Positions 25,134 to 34,676 of a stretch of DNA of 64,000 nt are shown here, one piece after another (positions within the stretch are counted from its first letter, which is position 1; each line of letters starts with the position of its first letter). Below the pieces are notes generated by a model, which ran no database searches, was not told the DNA's origin, and saw only the letters and a program-made list of their open reading frames with translations. The stretch spans positions 1 through 64,000 of the forward strand of contig NZ_FQWW01000006.1 in the NCBI RefSeq assembly GCF_900129795.1. Reading direction: 5' to 3'. The translations under genes were made by a program, and so were the position numbers. The DNA comes from Flavobacterium sp. CF108 (GTDB lineage: Bacteria > Bacteroidota > Bacteroidia > Flavobacteriales > Flavobacteriaceae).

Positions 25134-26765
25134 ATGAAAACAAAAAAAATATTTTACACGGTTCTTATGATCGCATTGCCATTTGTTTGGACTAGTTGTA
25201 GTGATCTTTTAGATGTTGAACCAGAAGATCAAATCACAAAAGAGAATTTTTATAAATCAGAATCAGATTTTCAATCGGCAACAGGCCCGCTTTACAACAG
25301 AGTCTGGTTTGACTTTAATGATAAATTCTATTACGGTTTAGGCGACGGACGTTCAGATAATTTGTACGCTCCATATTCTGATTACGTTTATCCGTTTACA
25401 GATTTATCTGAAACAGGATTAACAGGACCTTTAGTTTCGGCTTGGGGATCTTTATACAATGTTGTACAGCAATCAAATAACGTAATTATCGGAATTTCTG
25501 ATAGTAAAGTAGACGAAAGCGTTAAAAACAAATATATCGCCGAAGCCCGTTTTATGAGAGGAACTGCCTATTGGTATTTAGCCTCTTTATGGGGAGATGT
25601 AATTATTTCTACAGACCCGAGAGAATTGGTTAAAAACCCAATCGTAAACAAAAATCCGTTAAAAGATGTTTATGAATTTGCGATTCGCGATTTAGAATTT
25701 GCGGCAAAATATCTGCCAGAAACGGCAGGACAAGCCGGGCGTTTAACAAAATACAGCGCATTCGGAATGTTATCTCGTGTTTACCTATCCTATTCGGGAG
25801 TTAGCGATAACCCAAACAGCGGAACAAGAAATCAGCAATATTTAGATTTAGCCAAAAAAGCTGCCGAAAAAGTAATCACCTCAGGTCCATATAGTTTAAT
25901 GTCAAACTACGCCGATTTGTTTATGATTGATAACAACAACAATACCGAATCGATGTTTGCCTTACAATGGGTTCCAAACGGAGATTATGGAGTTATTAAT
26001 ACACATCAGGCTTATTTTGCTTTAGGTTCTGATATTACAGGAGATGATGCCGCTTGGGGATACTGGACAAGAGCTTCGAATGATGTTTTAAGAGAATACG
26101 AATCAAAAGACCTTCGCCGTAAAGCAACATGGATGGGCGATGATGATTTTTATCCGGAAATCAACAAATCAAACGGAGGTTATACAGTCGATCACGCAAA
26201 AGAATTCTTAACCGTAAAAAAAGGAGTTGTAGGTTCTACAAAAGACAATTCTAAAATTAGCCGTATGAACTCAGCCTTAAATACTTATATGCTGCGTTTA
26301 GGAGAAGTATATCTAAATTATGCCGAAGCCGCTTTAGGAAACAACGCTTCAACAGCAGATGCACTTGCTTTAGATGGCATAAACAAACTTCGTGTTCGTG
26401 CAGGTCTTGATCCAAAAACAACCTTGACTTATGCAGACATCATTCACGAAAGAAGAGTTGAACTTGCAATGGAAGGACAATATTGGTACGATTTAGTGAG
26501 ACGCGCTTATTACAAACAGCAAGAAGTTATCAACTACGTAACGGCACAAAACCGCGGAACAATTGAGCCAATTCTTTACGATTCGGCAACAAATACCTTG
26601 TCTATAGATCCGGCAAGAAGCAGTAGTCCGCGTTCAATTGGCGTGATCGATGCTACAATTTTCCTTCTTCCTTATCCGGAATCAGAACTGGTTCAGAATC
26701 CGTTGTTGAGAGAAAATCCAGTTCCGTATCAATTTACAGAAGAAAAAATAACAGACTTGTTCTAG
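25134..26765 (+). CDS. SusD-like surface glycan-binding lipoprotein (xylan locus)
   Basis: A 543-residue RagB/SusD lipoprotein. The signal ends at the lipobox WTSC (Cys22), followed by SDLLDVEPEDQITKENFYKSESDF, the usual SusD start. TPR-like helices carry YIAEARFMRGTAYWYLASLWGDV near residue 138, KYSAFGMLSRVYLSYSG near 205, and the C-terminal YMLRLGEVYLNYAEAAL, INKLRVRAGLD and ERRVELAMEGQYWYDLVR blocks. It sits as a lid on the SusC barrel encoded just upstream and binds the incoming glycan. Its partner genes (TIG lipoprotein, GH10 with CBM insert) argue for xylan chains. Confidence 0.96.
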   Translation: MKTKKIFYTVLMIALPFVWTSCSDLLDVEPEDQITKENFYKSESDFQSATGPLYNRVWFDFNDKFYYGLGDGRSDNLYAPYSDYVYPFTDLSETGLTGPLVSAWGSLYNVVQQSNNVIIGISDSKVDESVKNKYIAEARFMRGTAYWYLASLWGDVIISTDPRELVKNPIVNKNPLKDVYEFAIRDLEFAAKYLPETAGQAGRLTKYSAFGMLSRVYLSYSGVSDNPNSGTRNQQYLDLAKKAAEKVITSGPYSLMSNYADLFMIDNNNNTESMFALQWVPNGDYGVINTHQAYFALGSDITGDDAAWGYWTRASNDVLREYESKDLRRKATWMGDDDFYPEINKSNGGYTVDHAKEFLTVKKGVVGSTKDNSKISRMNSALNTYMLRLGEVYLNYAEAALGNNASTADALALDGINKLRVRAGLDPKTTLTYADIIHERRVELAMEGQYWYDLVRRAYYKQQEVINYVTAQNRGTIEPILYDSATNTLSIDPARSSSPRSIGVIDATIFLLPYPESELVQNPLLRENPVPYQFTEEKITDLF

Positions 26766-26799
26766 TATTTTGAAAAACAACAATCTAAAAAATATTAAT

Positions 26800-28173
26800 A
26801 TGAAATATATTTTAAATAAAAAATATTGGGCACCCATCGCACTGTTGGGAATTATGTTCTTTAGTACGCTATTTACTTCTTGTGATAATAACGATTCTGA
26901 AGGCGGAACCATAACCATATCAAAAGTTTTTCTGGAAGATGTAAATTCAACCGTTCCGGATAGAGAAGTGACTTTTGCCCGTTTAGGACAAGCTTTGCGT
27001 ATACAAGGTTCTGGTTTTACAGGCTTAAAAAGAGTATACATCAACGGATATCAAACTTATTTTAATGTAGTTTTTGTTTCCGATAATTCAATGCTGATCA
27101 ATGTTTCTGCAGATACCCCGATTCTAGAAGCAGATCCATCGGTAAGAAACACGATTCGATTTGTAAACGATAATAATGAAACCACATTTTCATTTGAAAT
27201 TCGTTCAGGAAAACCAGCAATTACAAACATTTCAAACACAATGCCGAATGCAGGAGAAACCATTACCGTTTCAGGAACTGGTTTAACCGAAGTAAGCAAA
27301 GTAGTTTTTCCTGGAAATATCGAAGTATCAACAGGAATTACTTCAGATGAAGACGGTGAATTTTTTACAGTTCCAGTGCCAAATGGCGTTTCAGACAACG
27401 GAGGTTCATTATTCGTTCAAACTTCAAACGGAGGCGTTTATTCTCCGGCTTATTTTAACTGCAAAAGAAGCATTATTTTAGACTTTGATGGAAGAGGAAC
27501 GCACAGTTTCTGGGGAACTCCTCCTGCCAACGGAATGATTTTAGCAACGGATATAGAATCGGCAGCTATAGGCTCAGGAAATGTTTCACAAGGCAAATAT
27601 GTACCACATCGTCCGGCTCGTATTGCCTCTATTCCTGCAGCGACAGGAAGAGCAACAGAAACCTGGACAGCAGGAACAGGCGTAGACAACTGGAGAACAC
27701 AATTAACTCCTTTTATTCCTGCAACCACACCGCTTGATAAAGTAGCATTTCAATTTGATATCTATGTACCAGACGCATGGAAAGATTCAGGATATTTAAA
27801 AATATGTACAATCAATAATTTCAATGCCGGAACATGGTCTGGCGGGGTTTACAACTACATTCCGTGGCTTGTTGATGGAAAATCAGTTGCTTTTCAAACT
27901 ACAGGATGGATAACGATTACCATTCCGTTGAACAAATTTTATCAATGGTCGAAAGAACCTTTTACTTTTGAAGCTGTTTTAGCCTATCGTGAAGTTGCAA
28001 CATATCAAAATTTTGGTATTTGGTTCGAAAATGCTGATGTAAAAATGAAAGATGTTCTGGGAACTGCAAGTGAAGTAGAATTTGCTTCAAAACCAACTTC
28101 AGTAAAAGTGTACACAGACAACTGGAGAATTGTATCATTAGATACTCCGGTTTACAATGATTTTGCTAACTAA
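26800..28173 (+). CDS. IPT/TIG-domain surface glycan-binding lipoprotein
   Basis: A 457-residue exported lipoprotein. I chose the ATG at 26800, which opens the signal MKYILNKKYWAPIALLGIMFFSTLFTSC with lipidated Cys28. Residues ~45-225 hold two IPT/TIG immunoglobulin-like modules (typical phrases: LRIQGSGFTGLKRVYING; NTMPNAGETITVSGTGLTEVSKVVF). Residues ~230-457 form a beta-rich domain with several Trp and Tyr residues (THSFWGTPPANGMI, SGGVYNYIPWL, FYQWSKEPFTF), probably the carbohydrate-binding face. Proteins of this kind lie just after susD in Bacteroidota xylan loci and capture polysaccharide at the surface (SusE/F-like role). No enzyme motif is present. Confidence 0.85.
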   Translation: MKYILNKKYWAPIALLGIMFFSTLFTSCDNNDSEGGTITISKVFLEDVNSTVPDREVTFARLGQALRIQGSGFTGLKRVYINGYQTYFNVVFVSDNSMLINVSADTPILEADPSVRNTIRFVNDNNETTFSFEIRSGKPAITNISNTMPNAGETITVSGTGLTEVSKVVFPGNIEVSTGITSDEDGEFFTVPVPNGVSDNGGSLFVQTSNGGVYSPAYFNCKRSIILDFDGRGTHSFWGTPPANGMILATDIESAAIGSGNVSQGKYVPHRPARIASIPAATGRATETWTAGTGVDNWRTQLTPFIPATTPLDKVAFQFDIYVPDAWKDSGYLKICTINNFNAGTWSGGVYNYIPWLVDGKSVAFQTTGWITITIPLNKFYQWSKEPFTFEAVLAYREVATYQNFGIWFENADVKMKDVLGTASEVEFASKPTSVKVYTDNWRIVSLDTPVYNDFAN

Positions 28174-28187
28174 AAAAAAACACCAAA

Positions 28188-30386
28188 ATGAAATATAAAT
28201 ATATATTGCCAGTAATTGCCTCATCCTTAATGCTTCTGGCATCTTGTGATGATAATTTAATGGAATGGGAAAAAGATCCGGAGCATGGCGAGGTAACAGG
28301 AGCAGAACTTCCGCTGGCATTAGTAGAAAAAATAAGCCGATACGATAACCTTAAAACGTACACAGATTTTGTTTTAGGAAACGGAATTGGTGCCGATTTA
28401 TACCTAACTGACGCAGCGTACCGCAAAATTGTAAACGACAACTTTGATGAGGTTACACCGGGTTATGAAATGAAACACGGCGCAATGGTAAACTCAAAAG
28501 GTGAAATTAATTTTACTAAAGTAGATGCCTTTATTGCCGAAACCAAAAAAGCTGGATTAACAGTTTTTGGTCATACTTTGGTTTGGCATTCCAACCAAAA
28601 TGCAAGTTATTTAAATAGTATAATTGCGCCAACCGTAATTCCCGGTTCAAGCGGAACCAACACATTAGATGTTGCCGGTTTAAAAAACGGAACATTTACA
28701 AACTGGGCAAGAAATAATCCCGGAAAAGGAATTGCTATTGCACCAAATGAAGGACTTGCAACGGGTTCACAAGCTATTAAATTAGAATCAAGTGCGACAT
28801 CTTCTGCACCATATAATCTGCAATTAACCTCTCCAAACGTATCCATTGTAAGTGGTCACAATTATGAGATTTCTTTCTATATAAAATCAGATGTAACAGG
28901 AAAAGGACGTATTTCTTTCAATGCTTCATTAACGAACCAATATCCGTACAAAGACTGGTTCAGCACAGGCGGATCCTGGACAGAAGCTTTTGCAACAACA
29001 ACAGCATGGCAGCAGGTTAAAATTAAATTAGCTCCCGGAGATTTTGTTGGCGGAAGCACCAATTTCAAATTCAATATTGATTTGGGATATCTGCCAAATG
29101 TGACCTATTTAATTGATGTAAATACTATTGCAGTTGTAGATCTTGATGCTGCAGCCACAGTTACAAATTTAGTTGCCAATGGTAATTTTAATGCAGGTAT
29201 CAGCGGATGGTCAAAATACAATGGAGCTAATGATGCTTTAAGCGCAGCAGGCGTGTCTGATGCATATGAAGGAAATGGAGCGATGAAAGTGGTAAACGCA
29301 ACTTCGGATGCAGCAAATCAATGGAAAACACAAATTCATGCTGATTTTACTTCAACCTTAACATCTGGAAAAGCATATACAATTTCATTTATGATTCGTT
29401 CTGAAGCAGCTGGCTCTGTAAGATGTTCAACAACAGGAACAACGGCACATTATCAGGGAGATCAGGCAACATCACCAACATGGAAATTAATAGAATGGAA
29501 ATTTACCGGAAACGGAACTGAAACAGGTTTAAACTTTGATTTAGGAGGAACTGCCGGAACTTATTACATAGACAATGTTTCAGTAACGGATGGATCATCT
29601 GGCGGAGGCCCAACAGCACCAATAACCATCAATAAAACCGATGCAGAAAAAACAAAAATCATTGGCGATGCTATGGCTGACTGGGTTTCTAAAATGATGA
29701 CACACTACAAAACAAGCGTTTTTGCCTGGGATGTTGTAAATGAACCAATGAAAGAAGACGGAACATTAAGAACAGGAAATGAAGGCGATACCGCAGCCGA
29801 TTTTTTCTCTTGGATTAAATATCTAGGAAAAGATTATGCTGTAACCGCATTCAAACTGGCGCGTCAATACGGAAACGCAACAGACAAACTTTTTATCAAC
29901 GATTATAATTTAGAATCAAGATTAGACAAATGCGACGGATTGATTCAATATGTGGAATATATTGAAAGCCAAGGCGGAAAAGTTGACGGAATTGGAACGC
30001 AAATGCACATAGGTTTAAATACAGATAAAGATAAAATTGCCCAGATGTTCCAAAAACTGGCAGCGACAGGAAAATTGATTAAAATTTCTGAGCTTGATGT
30101 GAGATTAGGAACAAATGCTCCAACCGTTGCACAGCAGGCATCACAAGCCGAAATGTATCAATATGTGGTAGATATGTATAAAAAACATATTCCGGCAGCA
30201 CAGCAATATGGTATTACAGTTTGGGGAGTTTCTGATAACTCAAAAGAACATGAATTTTGGCTTCCGGACGAAGCACCAAATCTTTGGGATGCAAATTACG
30301 TTCGTAAACACGCCTATAAAGGAACTGCTGATGGTCTTGCAGGAAAAGATGTAAGTAAAGACTTTTCAGGAGAGTTGGTTAAGTAA
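28188..30386 (+). CDS. GH10 endo-xylanase lipoprotein with CBM insertion
   Basis: A 732-residue surface lipoprotein (signal MKYKYILPVIASSLMLLASC, Cys20). The GH10 barrel is split. The first part (~45-140) has VTPGYEMKHGAMVN and the substrate-binding HTLVWHSNQ. Then ~330 residues of two CBM4-like beta-sandwiches follow (starts near LKNGTFTNWARNNPG and VANGNFNAGISGWSKYNG; SYDV-type ends). The barrel resumes near residue 495 and carries the acid/base Glu519 in WDVVNEPMKEDG and the nucleophile Glu635 in ISELDVRLG. This arrangement is typical for outer-membrane xylanases of gut and soil Bacteroidota, where the CBMs grip xylan while the enzyme makes fragments for SusCD. It is 15 bp after the TIG lipoprotein gene. 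Confidence 0.95.
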   Translation: MKYKYILPVIASSLMLLASCDDNLMEWEKDPEHGEVTGAELPLALVEKISRYDNLKTYTDFVLGNGIGADLYLTDAAYRKIVNDNFDEVTPGYEMKHGAMVNSKGEINFTKVDAFIAETKKAGLTVFGHTLVWHSNQNASYLNSIIAPTVIPGSSGTNTLDVAGLKNGTFTNWARNNPGKGIAIAPNEGLATGSQAIKLESSATSSAPYNLQLTSPNVSIVSGHNYEISFYIKSDVTGKGRISFNASLTNQYPYKDWFSTGGSWTEAFATTTAWQQVKIKLAPGDFVGGSTNFKFNIDLGYLPNVTYLIDVNTIAVVDLDAAATVTNLVANGNFNAGISGWSKYNGANDALSAAGVSDAYEGNGAMKVVNATSDAANQWKTQIHADFTSTLTSGKAYTISFMIRSEAAGSVRCSTTGTTAHYQGDQATSPTWKLIEWKFTGNGTETGLNFDLGGTAGTYYIDNVSVTDGSSGGGPTAPITINKTDAEKTKIIGDAMADWVSKMMTHYKTSVFAWDVVNEPMKEDGTLRTGNEGDTAADFFSWIKYLGKDYAVTAFKLARQYGNATDKLFINDYNLESRLDKCDGLIQYVEYIESQGGKVDGIGTQMHIGLNTDKDKIAQMFQKLAATGKLIKISELDVRLGTNAPTVAQQASQAEMYQYVVDMYKKHIPAAQQYGITVWGVSDNSKEHEFWLPDEAPNLWDANYVRKHAYKGTADGLAGKDVSKDFSGELVK

Positions 30387-30400
30387 GTTAAGTGTAGTCT

Positions 30401-30452
30401 TAATCCATAATATGAATCTGAAAGGATTTGTATTATGGATTATTTGTTTTTA
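30401..30452 (+). terminator. hairpin terminator after GH10-CBM
   Basis: AATCCATAATA (30402-30412) pairs with TATTATGGATT (30431-30441) and is followed by ATTTGTTTTTAATTT. It ends the SusCD-TIG-GH10 operon, although the GH35 gene starts only ~20 bp later. Confidence 0.75.
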
Positions 30453-30469
30453 ATTTAAAAAGAATCAAA

Positions 30470-32098
30470 ATGTTTACGTTCCCAAAAAATACAATAGTTC
30501 TCCTGTTTTTTGCTTTTTTACAATTCGGATATGCTCAGGAAAAAATACCGCATCTTCAAAAAAAAGGAAATAAAACACAACTTATTGTCAACGACAAACC
30601 TTTCATTATTCGCGGCGGGGAATTAGGAAATTCTTCGGCAACAACTATGGAGAGTATGGAACCCATTTGGGAAAAACTGACAGACATGAACCTCAACACA
30701 GTTTTAACGCCAATTTATTGGGAATTAATCGAAAAGGAGGAAGGTAAATTTGATTTTTCGTTAGTAGATGATTTGATTGTAAGAGCCCGAAAAGAAAATC
30801 TAAAACTAGTATTTCTTTGGTTTGGATCTTGGAAAAACAGTATGTCAAGCCACGCACCGGAATGGGTAAAACTGAATCAGAAAAAATATCCAAGAATAAA
30901 AGATGATAAAAATAAAAGTCATGAAATTTTAACGCCTTTTAGCGAAGAAAACCTGCAAGCCGATTTAAAAGCTTTTCAGAAACTAATGTCACACATTAAA
31001 GATTTCGACCAAAAAGAAGAAACCGTCATTATGGTTCAGGTCGAAAACGAAATCGGAATGCTGCCAACGGCACGCGATTATCATCCGTTAGCCAATGAAG
31101 CATTTAAAAAAGAAGTTCCAAAAGAATTCATTCAATATTTACAGAAAAACAAAGAAAAACTAGTTCCTGAATTCTCGGCAGTCTGGAAGAAAAACGGATT
31201 TAAAACAACTGGAAACTGGGAAGAAATTTTCGGAAAAAACCTCCAAACCGATGAGATTTTCATGGCTTGGTATTTTTCAAAATTCACCAATACAATAGCT
31301 AAAGCCGGAAAAGATGCTTATCCAATCCCAATGTTTGTAAACGCAGCCTTAAATGCACCAGAAAAGAAACCGGGAGAATATCCAAGTGCCGGGCCTTTAC
31401 CGCACCTAATGGACGTTTGGAAAGCAGCCGGAAACGCCATAGATTTTCTTTCACCAGACTTTTATAATCCGTCATTCAAACAATGGAATGATTTGTTTAC
31501 AAGACAAAGCGATCCGTTATTTATTCCCGAACATCGTTTTGATGAAACCGCACCGTTTAAAGGTTTATATGCAATCGGACATTATGAAGCCATTGGTTTT
31601 TCGCCTTTCTCTATAGAGTCTGTAACCGATGCAAAAAAAGAACCGCTAGGCAAAATTTACGATTTAGTACAGCAGTTAACTCCAGTTATTGAAACCAATA
31701 AAGGTCAAGGAAAAATTGATGGAGTTCTATTAGACAAGGAAAATAATACACAAATAGCTAATCTAGGAAACTACGAATTTACCTTTAAACACGATTACAC
31801 CCTAAATTGGTCCGAAGGCGCAAAAGCAGAAACCTGGCCAACAGCAAGCGCTATAATTATAGAAATCACACCCGATGAATTTTACATAGCAGGTTCTGGA
31901 ATTGTAGTAACTTTTAAACCATTAAAAAATAAAACCGCAAACGCCGGAATACTAAAAACAGACCAGGGAAAATTTGAAAACGAAAAATGGAGAACCATCA
32001 GACATTTCAACGGAGACCAAACCCATCAAGGAAGACATTTGAGAATTTCAGTAGGCGATTATGAAATTCAAAAAATAAAACTATACATTTATGAGTAG
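30470..32098 (+). CDS. GH35 beta-galactosidase-type enzyme, exported
   Basis: A 542-residue secreted GH-A clan enzyme. The ATG at 30470 opens the signal MFTFPKNTIVLLFFAFLQFGYAQ. GH35 features are FIIRGGELGNSSATTMES near residue 42, LNTVLTPIYWELIEKEEGKFDF near 80, acid/base Glu194 in VQVENEIGML and the nucleophile near residue 354 in FIPEHRFDE. The last ~150 residues form a beta domain as in GH35 proteins of the DUF5597 type. It would remove terminal beta-galactose, or a similar sugar, from side chains. Its presence in a xylan locus hints at galactose-decorated xylan or xylooligosaccharides. The exact substrate is not known; specificity in this subgroup is poorly mapped. Confidence 0.85.
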   Translation: MFTFPKNTIVLLFFAFLQFGYAQEKIPHLQKKGNKTQLIVNDKPFIIRGGELGNSSATTMESMEPIWEKLTDMNLNTVLTPIYWELIEKEEGKFDFSLVDDLIVRARKENLKLVFLWFGSWKNSMSSHAPEWVKLNQKKYPRIKDDKNKSHEILTPFSEENLQADLKAFQKLMSHIKDFDQKEETVIMVQVENEIGMLPTARDYHPLANEAFKKEVPKEFIQYLQKNKEKLVPEFSAVWKKNGFKTTGNWEEIFGKNLQTDEIFMAWYFSKFTNTIAKAGKDAYPIPMFVNAALNAPEKKPGEYPSAGPLPHLMDVWKAAGNAIDFLSPDFYNPSFKQWNDLFTRQSDPLFIPEHRFDETAPFKGLYAIGHYEAIGFSPFSIESVTDAKKEPLGKIYDLVQQLTPVIETNKGQGKIDGVLLDKENNTQIANLGNYEFTFKHDYTLNWSEGAKAETWPTASAIIIEITPDEFYIAGSGIVVTFKPLKNKTANAGILKTDQGKFENEKWRTIRHFNGDQTHQGRHLRISVGDYEIQKIKLYIYE

Positions 32099-32114
32099 TT
32101 TTTTTCTGTTTTTT

Positions 32115-32340
32115 TGCCACTAATTTCACTAATTTTCACGAATTATTTTTTTTAAGATTAAAAAATCTGCTAAATCTGCGTGAAAAATTTTTAGCCACAG
32201 ATTAACACAGATTAAAATGATTTAAAATAATTAGTGTTCTCCGAGGGCAGAAAAAAATTAGTGAAAATTCGTGAAATTGCTTCGCCTGTTCGCTATCGCT
32301 CGGGTCGTGGCAAAAAAAATCAGCGTTAACCAGTATAATC
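32115..32340. repeat. degenerate inverted-repeat cluster
   Basis: The arm near 32122-32143 (AATTTCACTAATTTTCACG) recurs inverted near 32258-32279 with two mismatches. Between and after them are the phrases CCACAGATTAACACAG, CGCTATCGCTCGGG and AATCCGTGTCATC, typical of the dispersed family also seen at 7168 and 45611. No gene is seen here. Confidence 0.65.
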
Positions 32341-32376
32341 CGTGTCATCAGTGGGCTAAAAAATAAACAAGACCAA

Positions 32377-34284
32377 ATGAAAAAAATAATACTAGCAATA
32401 CTTATAGTTTTCAATGCCAATGCTCAAATAAAACTCCCAAGACTAATAAGCGACGGAATGATATTACAGCGCGATACAAAAGTCAATATCTGGGGCTGGG
32501 CGTCGCCAAAAGAAAAAATAGAACTCGATTTCAATCACAAAACATACAAAACCATTACAGCCGAAAACGGAAAATGGCTAATTCAGCTTCCATCGCAAAA
32601 AGCAGGCGGACCATACGAAATGACTTTAAAAGCATCCAACACAATCACCCTGAAAAACATACTTTTTGGTGACGTTTGGGTTTGTTCCGGTCAATCGAAT
32701 ATGCAGCTGTCAATGGAACGGCTTAAATACAAATATCAGGACTATATTGCTAAAGCGGAGAATTCGAACATCAGACAATTTCTAGTTCCCAATCAATATT
32801 TTTTTGAAAGAGAAAATACCGATTTCTCTTCCGGAGAATGGATCGCAGCAAATCCAAACAGCGTTTTAAAATTCTCTGGAGTTGCCTATTTTTTCGCTTT
32901 AGAAATCTATGAAAAATACCAAATCCCAATTGGAATAATCAATTCCTCTTTAGGAGGTTCTCCCGCAGAAGCCTGGATCAGCGAAGAAAACATTAAAAAA
33001 TTCCCCGATTATTATCAGGAATATTTAAAATTTAAAGATGGAAGCCTCGAAAAACAAATCGACGAAAACGACGATAAAGTAAGTTCAGACTGGGACAAAT
33101 TATTAGACGAAACAGATCCCGGACTAAAAAATAAATGGGTAGCTGAAATCGATAATTCCGATTGGAAAACGATGAACGTTCCCGGTTACTGGGCAGACGG
33201 TGAACTCGGAAATATAAACGGTTCGGTTTGGTTCAAAAAAGAATTTACGCTGGGGAAAATAAAAGAAAATCAGGCGAAGATTATTTTAGGAAGAATTGTC
33301 GATGCCGATTCGGTTTTTGTAAACGGACATTTTGTTGGCACAACTTCCTATCAATATCCGCCAAGAATTTACTCTTTCAATTCCAATATTTTGAAAGAAG
33401 GAAAAAACGAAATTACCGTTCGAGTTATCAGTAATTCGGGTAAAGGAGGTTTTGTATTTGATAAACCGTATGAATTAATTAATGGCGACGAAACAATTGA
33501 TTTAAAAGGAATCTGGAAATACAAATTAGGTGCAAAAATGTTACCACTTCCGGCACAAACTTTCGTCAGATTAAAGCCAGTCGGACTTTATAATGCTATG
33601 ATTGCGCCGCTAAAAAATTATGACATAAAAGGCATTCTTTGGTATCAGGGAGAATCGAGTACCAAAAAACCAGCAGAATATCTTCCTTTAATGGAAACCT
33701 TAATTTCGAACTGGCGCTCTCAATGGAAACAGGAAAAGCTGCCTTTTTTATTCGTTCAGCTGACCAATTATATGGAAACAAAACCGGAACCAGTTGAAAG
33801 TAATTGGGCAGATTTAAGACAACAGCAGTTGAATACACTAAAAGTTCCAAATACCGCAATGGCCGTAACAATTGATGTAGGAGAGTGGAATGATATTCAC
33901 CCTTTAAACAAATACGATGTAGGGAAAAGATTGTCGCTTCAGGCAAGAAAATTGGTTTATGGCGAGAAAAATTTAGTCGCTTCGGGACCGATTTTTAAAT
34001 CAATAAAAAAAGAAGGCAACAAGTTAATTCTAAGTTTTTCAGATGTTGGAACAGGATTACAAATCAAAACCGGAAGTGAATTAAAAGAATTTGCAATTGC
34101 CGGAAATGATGGGAAATTCGTTTGGGCAAAAGCCATTATCGACGGCGATAAAGTTATCGTGAGTAATGATTCAATTGCAGATCCGGTAAAAGTAAGATAT
34201 GCGTGGGCAGATAATCCGGCAGAAGCCAATTTATATAATAAAGAAAATTTGCCGGCTTCGCCTTTTGAAGCAGATATTAAATAA
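32377..34284 (+). CDS. sialate O-acetylesterase-type (SGNH) esterase with inserted beta-domain
   Basis: A 635-residue secreted esterase (signal MKKIILAILIVFNANAQ). The SGNH serine is Ser107 in VCSGQSNMQLS. The partner residues are Asp506 and His508 in NDIHPLNKYDVGKR, and LWYQGESST near residue 430 supplies another family block. Between ~residues 255 and 380 the esterase fold is interrupted by a GH2-type jelly-roll (NVPGYWADGELGNINGSVWFKKEFTL, VDADSVFVNGHFVGTTSYQYPPRIY), as in other Bacteroidota members. A short C-terminal beta-domain follows. In a xylan locus the likely role is removal of O-acetyl groups from xylooligosaccharides rather than sialic acid. The substrate is inferred from context only. 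Confidence 0.88.
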   Translation: MKKIILAILIVFNANAQIKLPRLISDGMILQRDTKVNIWGWASPKEKIELDFNHKTYKTITAENGKWLIQLPSQKAGGPYEMTLKASNTITLKNILFGDVWVCSGQSNMQLSMERLKYKYQDYIAKAENSNIRQFLVPNQYFFERENTDFSSGEWIAANPNSVLKFSGVAYFFALEIYEKYQIPIGIINSSLGGSPAEAWISEENIKKFPDYYQEYLKFKDGSLEKQIDENDDKVSSDWDKLLDETDPGLKNKWVAEIDNSDWKTMNVPGYWADGELGNINGSVWFKKEFTLGKIKENQAKIILGRIVDADSVFVNGHFVGTTSYQYPPRIYSFNSNILKEGKNEITVRVISNSGKGGFVFDKPYELINGDETIDLKGIWKYKLGAKMLPLPAQTFVRLKPVGLYNAMIAPLKNYDIKGILWYQGESSTKKPAEYLPLMETLISNWRSQWKQEKLPFLFVQLTNYMETKPEPVESNWADLRQQQLNTLKVPNTAMAVTIDVGEWNDIHPLNKYDVGKRLSLQARKLVYGEKNLVASGPIFKSIKKEGNKLILSFSDVGTGLQIKTGSELKEFAIAGNDGKFVWAKAIIDGDKVIVSNDSIADPVKVRYAWADNPAEANLYNKENLPASPFEADIK

Positions 34285-34308
34285 TTTTTTTATAGCCATT
34301 TTATTCAA

Positions 34309-34433
34309 TTGCCTCCTGCTTTAGCTGGAGGTATAAAAATCTGTAGTCAAAAAGGCTTTAGCCGAACTTCATAGTTTGGCTAAAGCCTTTTTTATGTTTC
34401 TATAAGTTAACCTCCAGCTAAAGCAGGAGGCAA
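34309..34433. repeat. nested inverted repeats, 24-bp outer and 13-bp inner arms
   Basis: The outer arms at 34309-34332 and 34410-34433 (TTGCCTCCTGCTTTAGCTGG...) are perfectly complementary. Inside, AAAGGCTTTAGCC (34351-34363) pairs with 34378-34390 and is followed by six T, so the inner part works as a plausible terminator for the esterase gene. The whole looks like a small non-coding mobile or REP-like unit. Confidence 0.88.
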
Positions 34434-34456
34434 ATAATTTACACCCATTTTTTACT

Positions 34457-34542
34457 GTAGAGACGCACAGCAGTGCGTCTAACACAACGTAACCACAATT
34501 TATATCACTTTACGCATAAGACGCACTGCTGTGCGTCTCTAC
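34457..34542. repeat. GACGCACTGCTGTGCGTC palindrome pair
   Basis: The arm at 34457-34480 (GTAGAGACGCACAGCAGTGC...) is perfectly inverted at 34519-34542, with 38 bases between. Each arm is also self-complementary. Together with the preceding element it fills most of the 392-bp gap between the esterase and the hexapeptide-repeat gene; the rest of that gap (34543-34676) is AT-rich and empty. Confidence 0.9.
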
Positions 34543-34676
34543 GGATATACTTTGTGTTGATATTATTGTCATTTTTTGCATTTCAAGATCTTAGATTTAT
34601 TTTATTAAATACTAAAATTCAAATTTTCGAAAATCTTATCTTTATAAATTAAATAGAACTTTTTTTAAATTAACAA

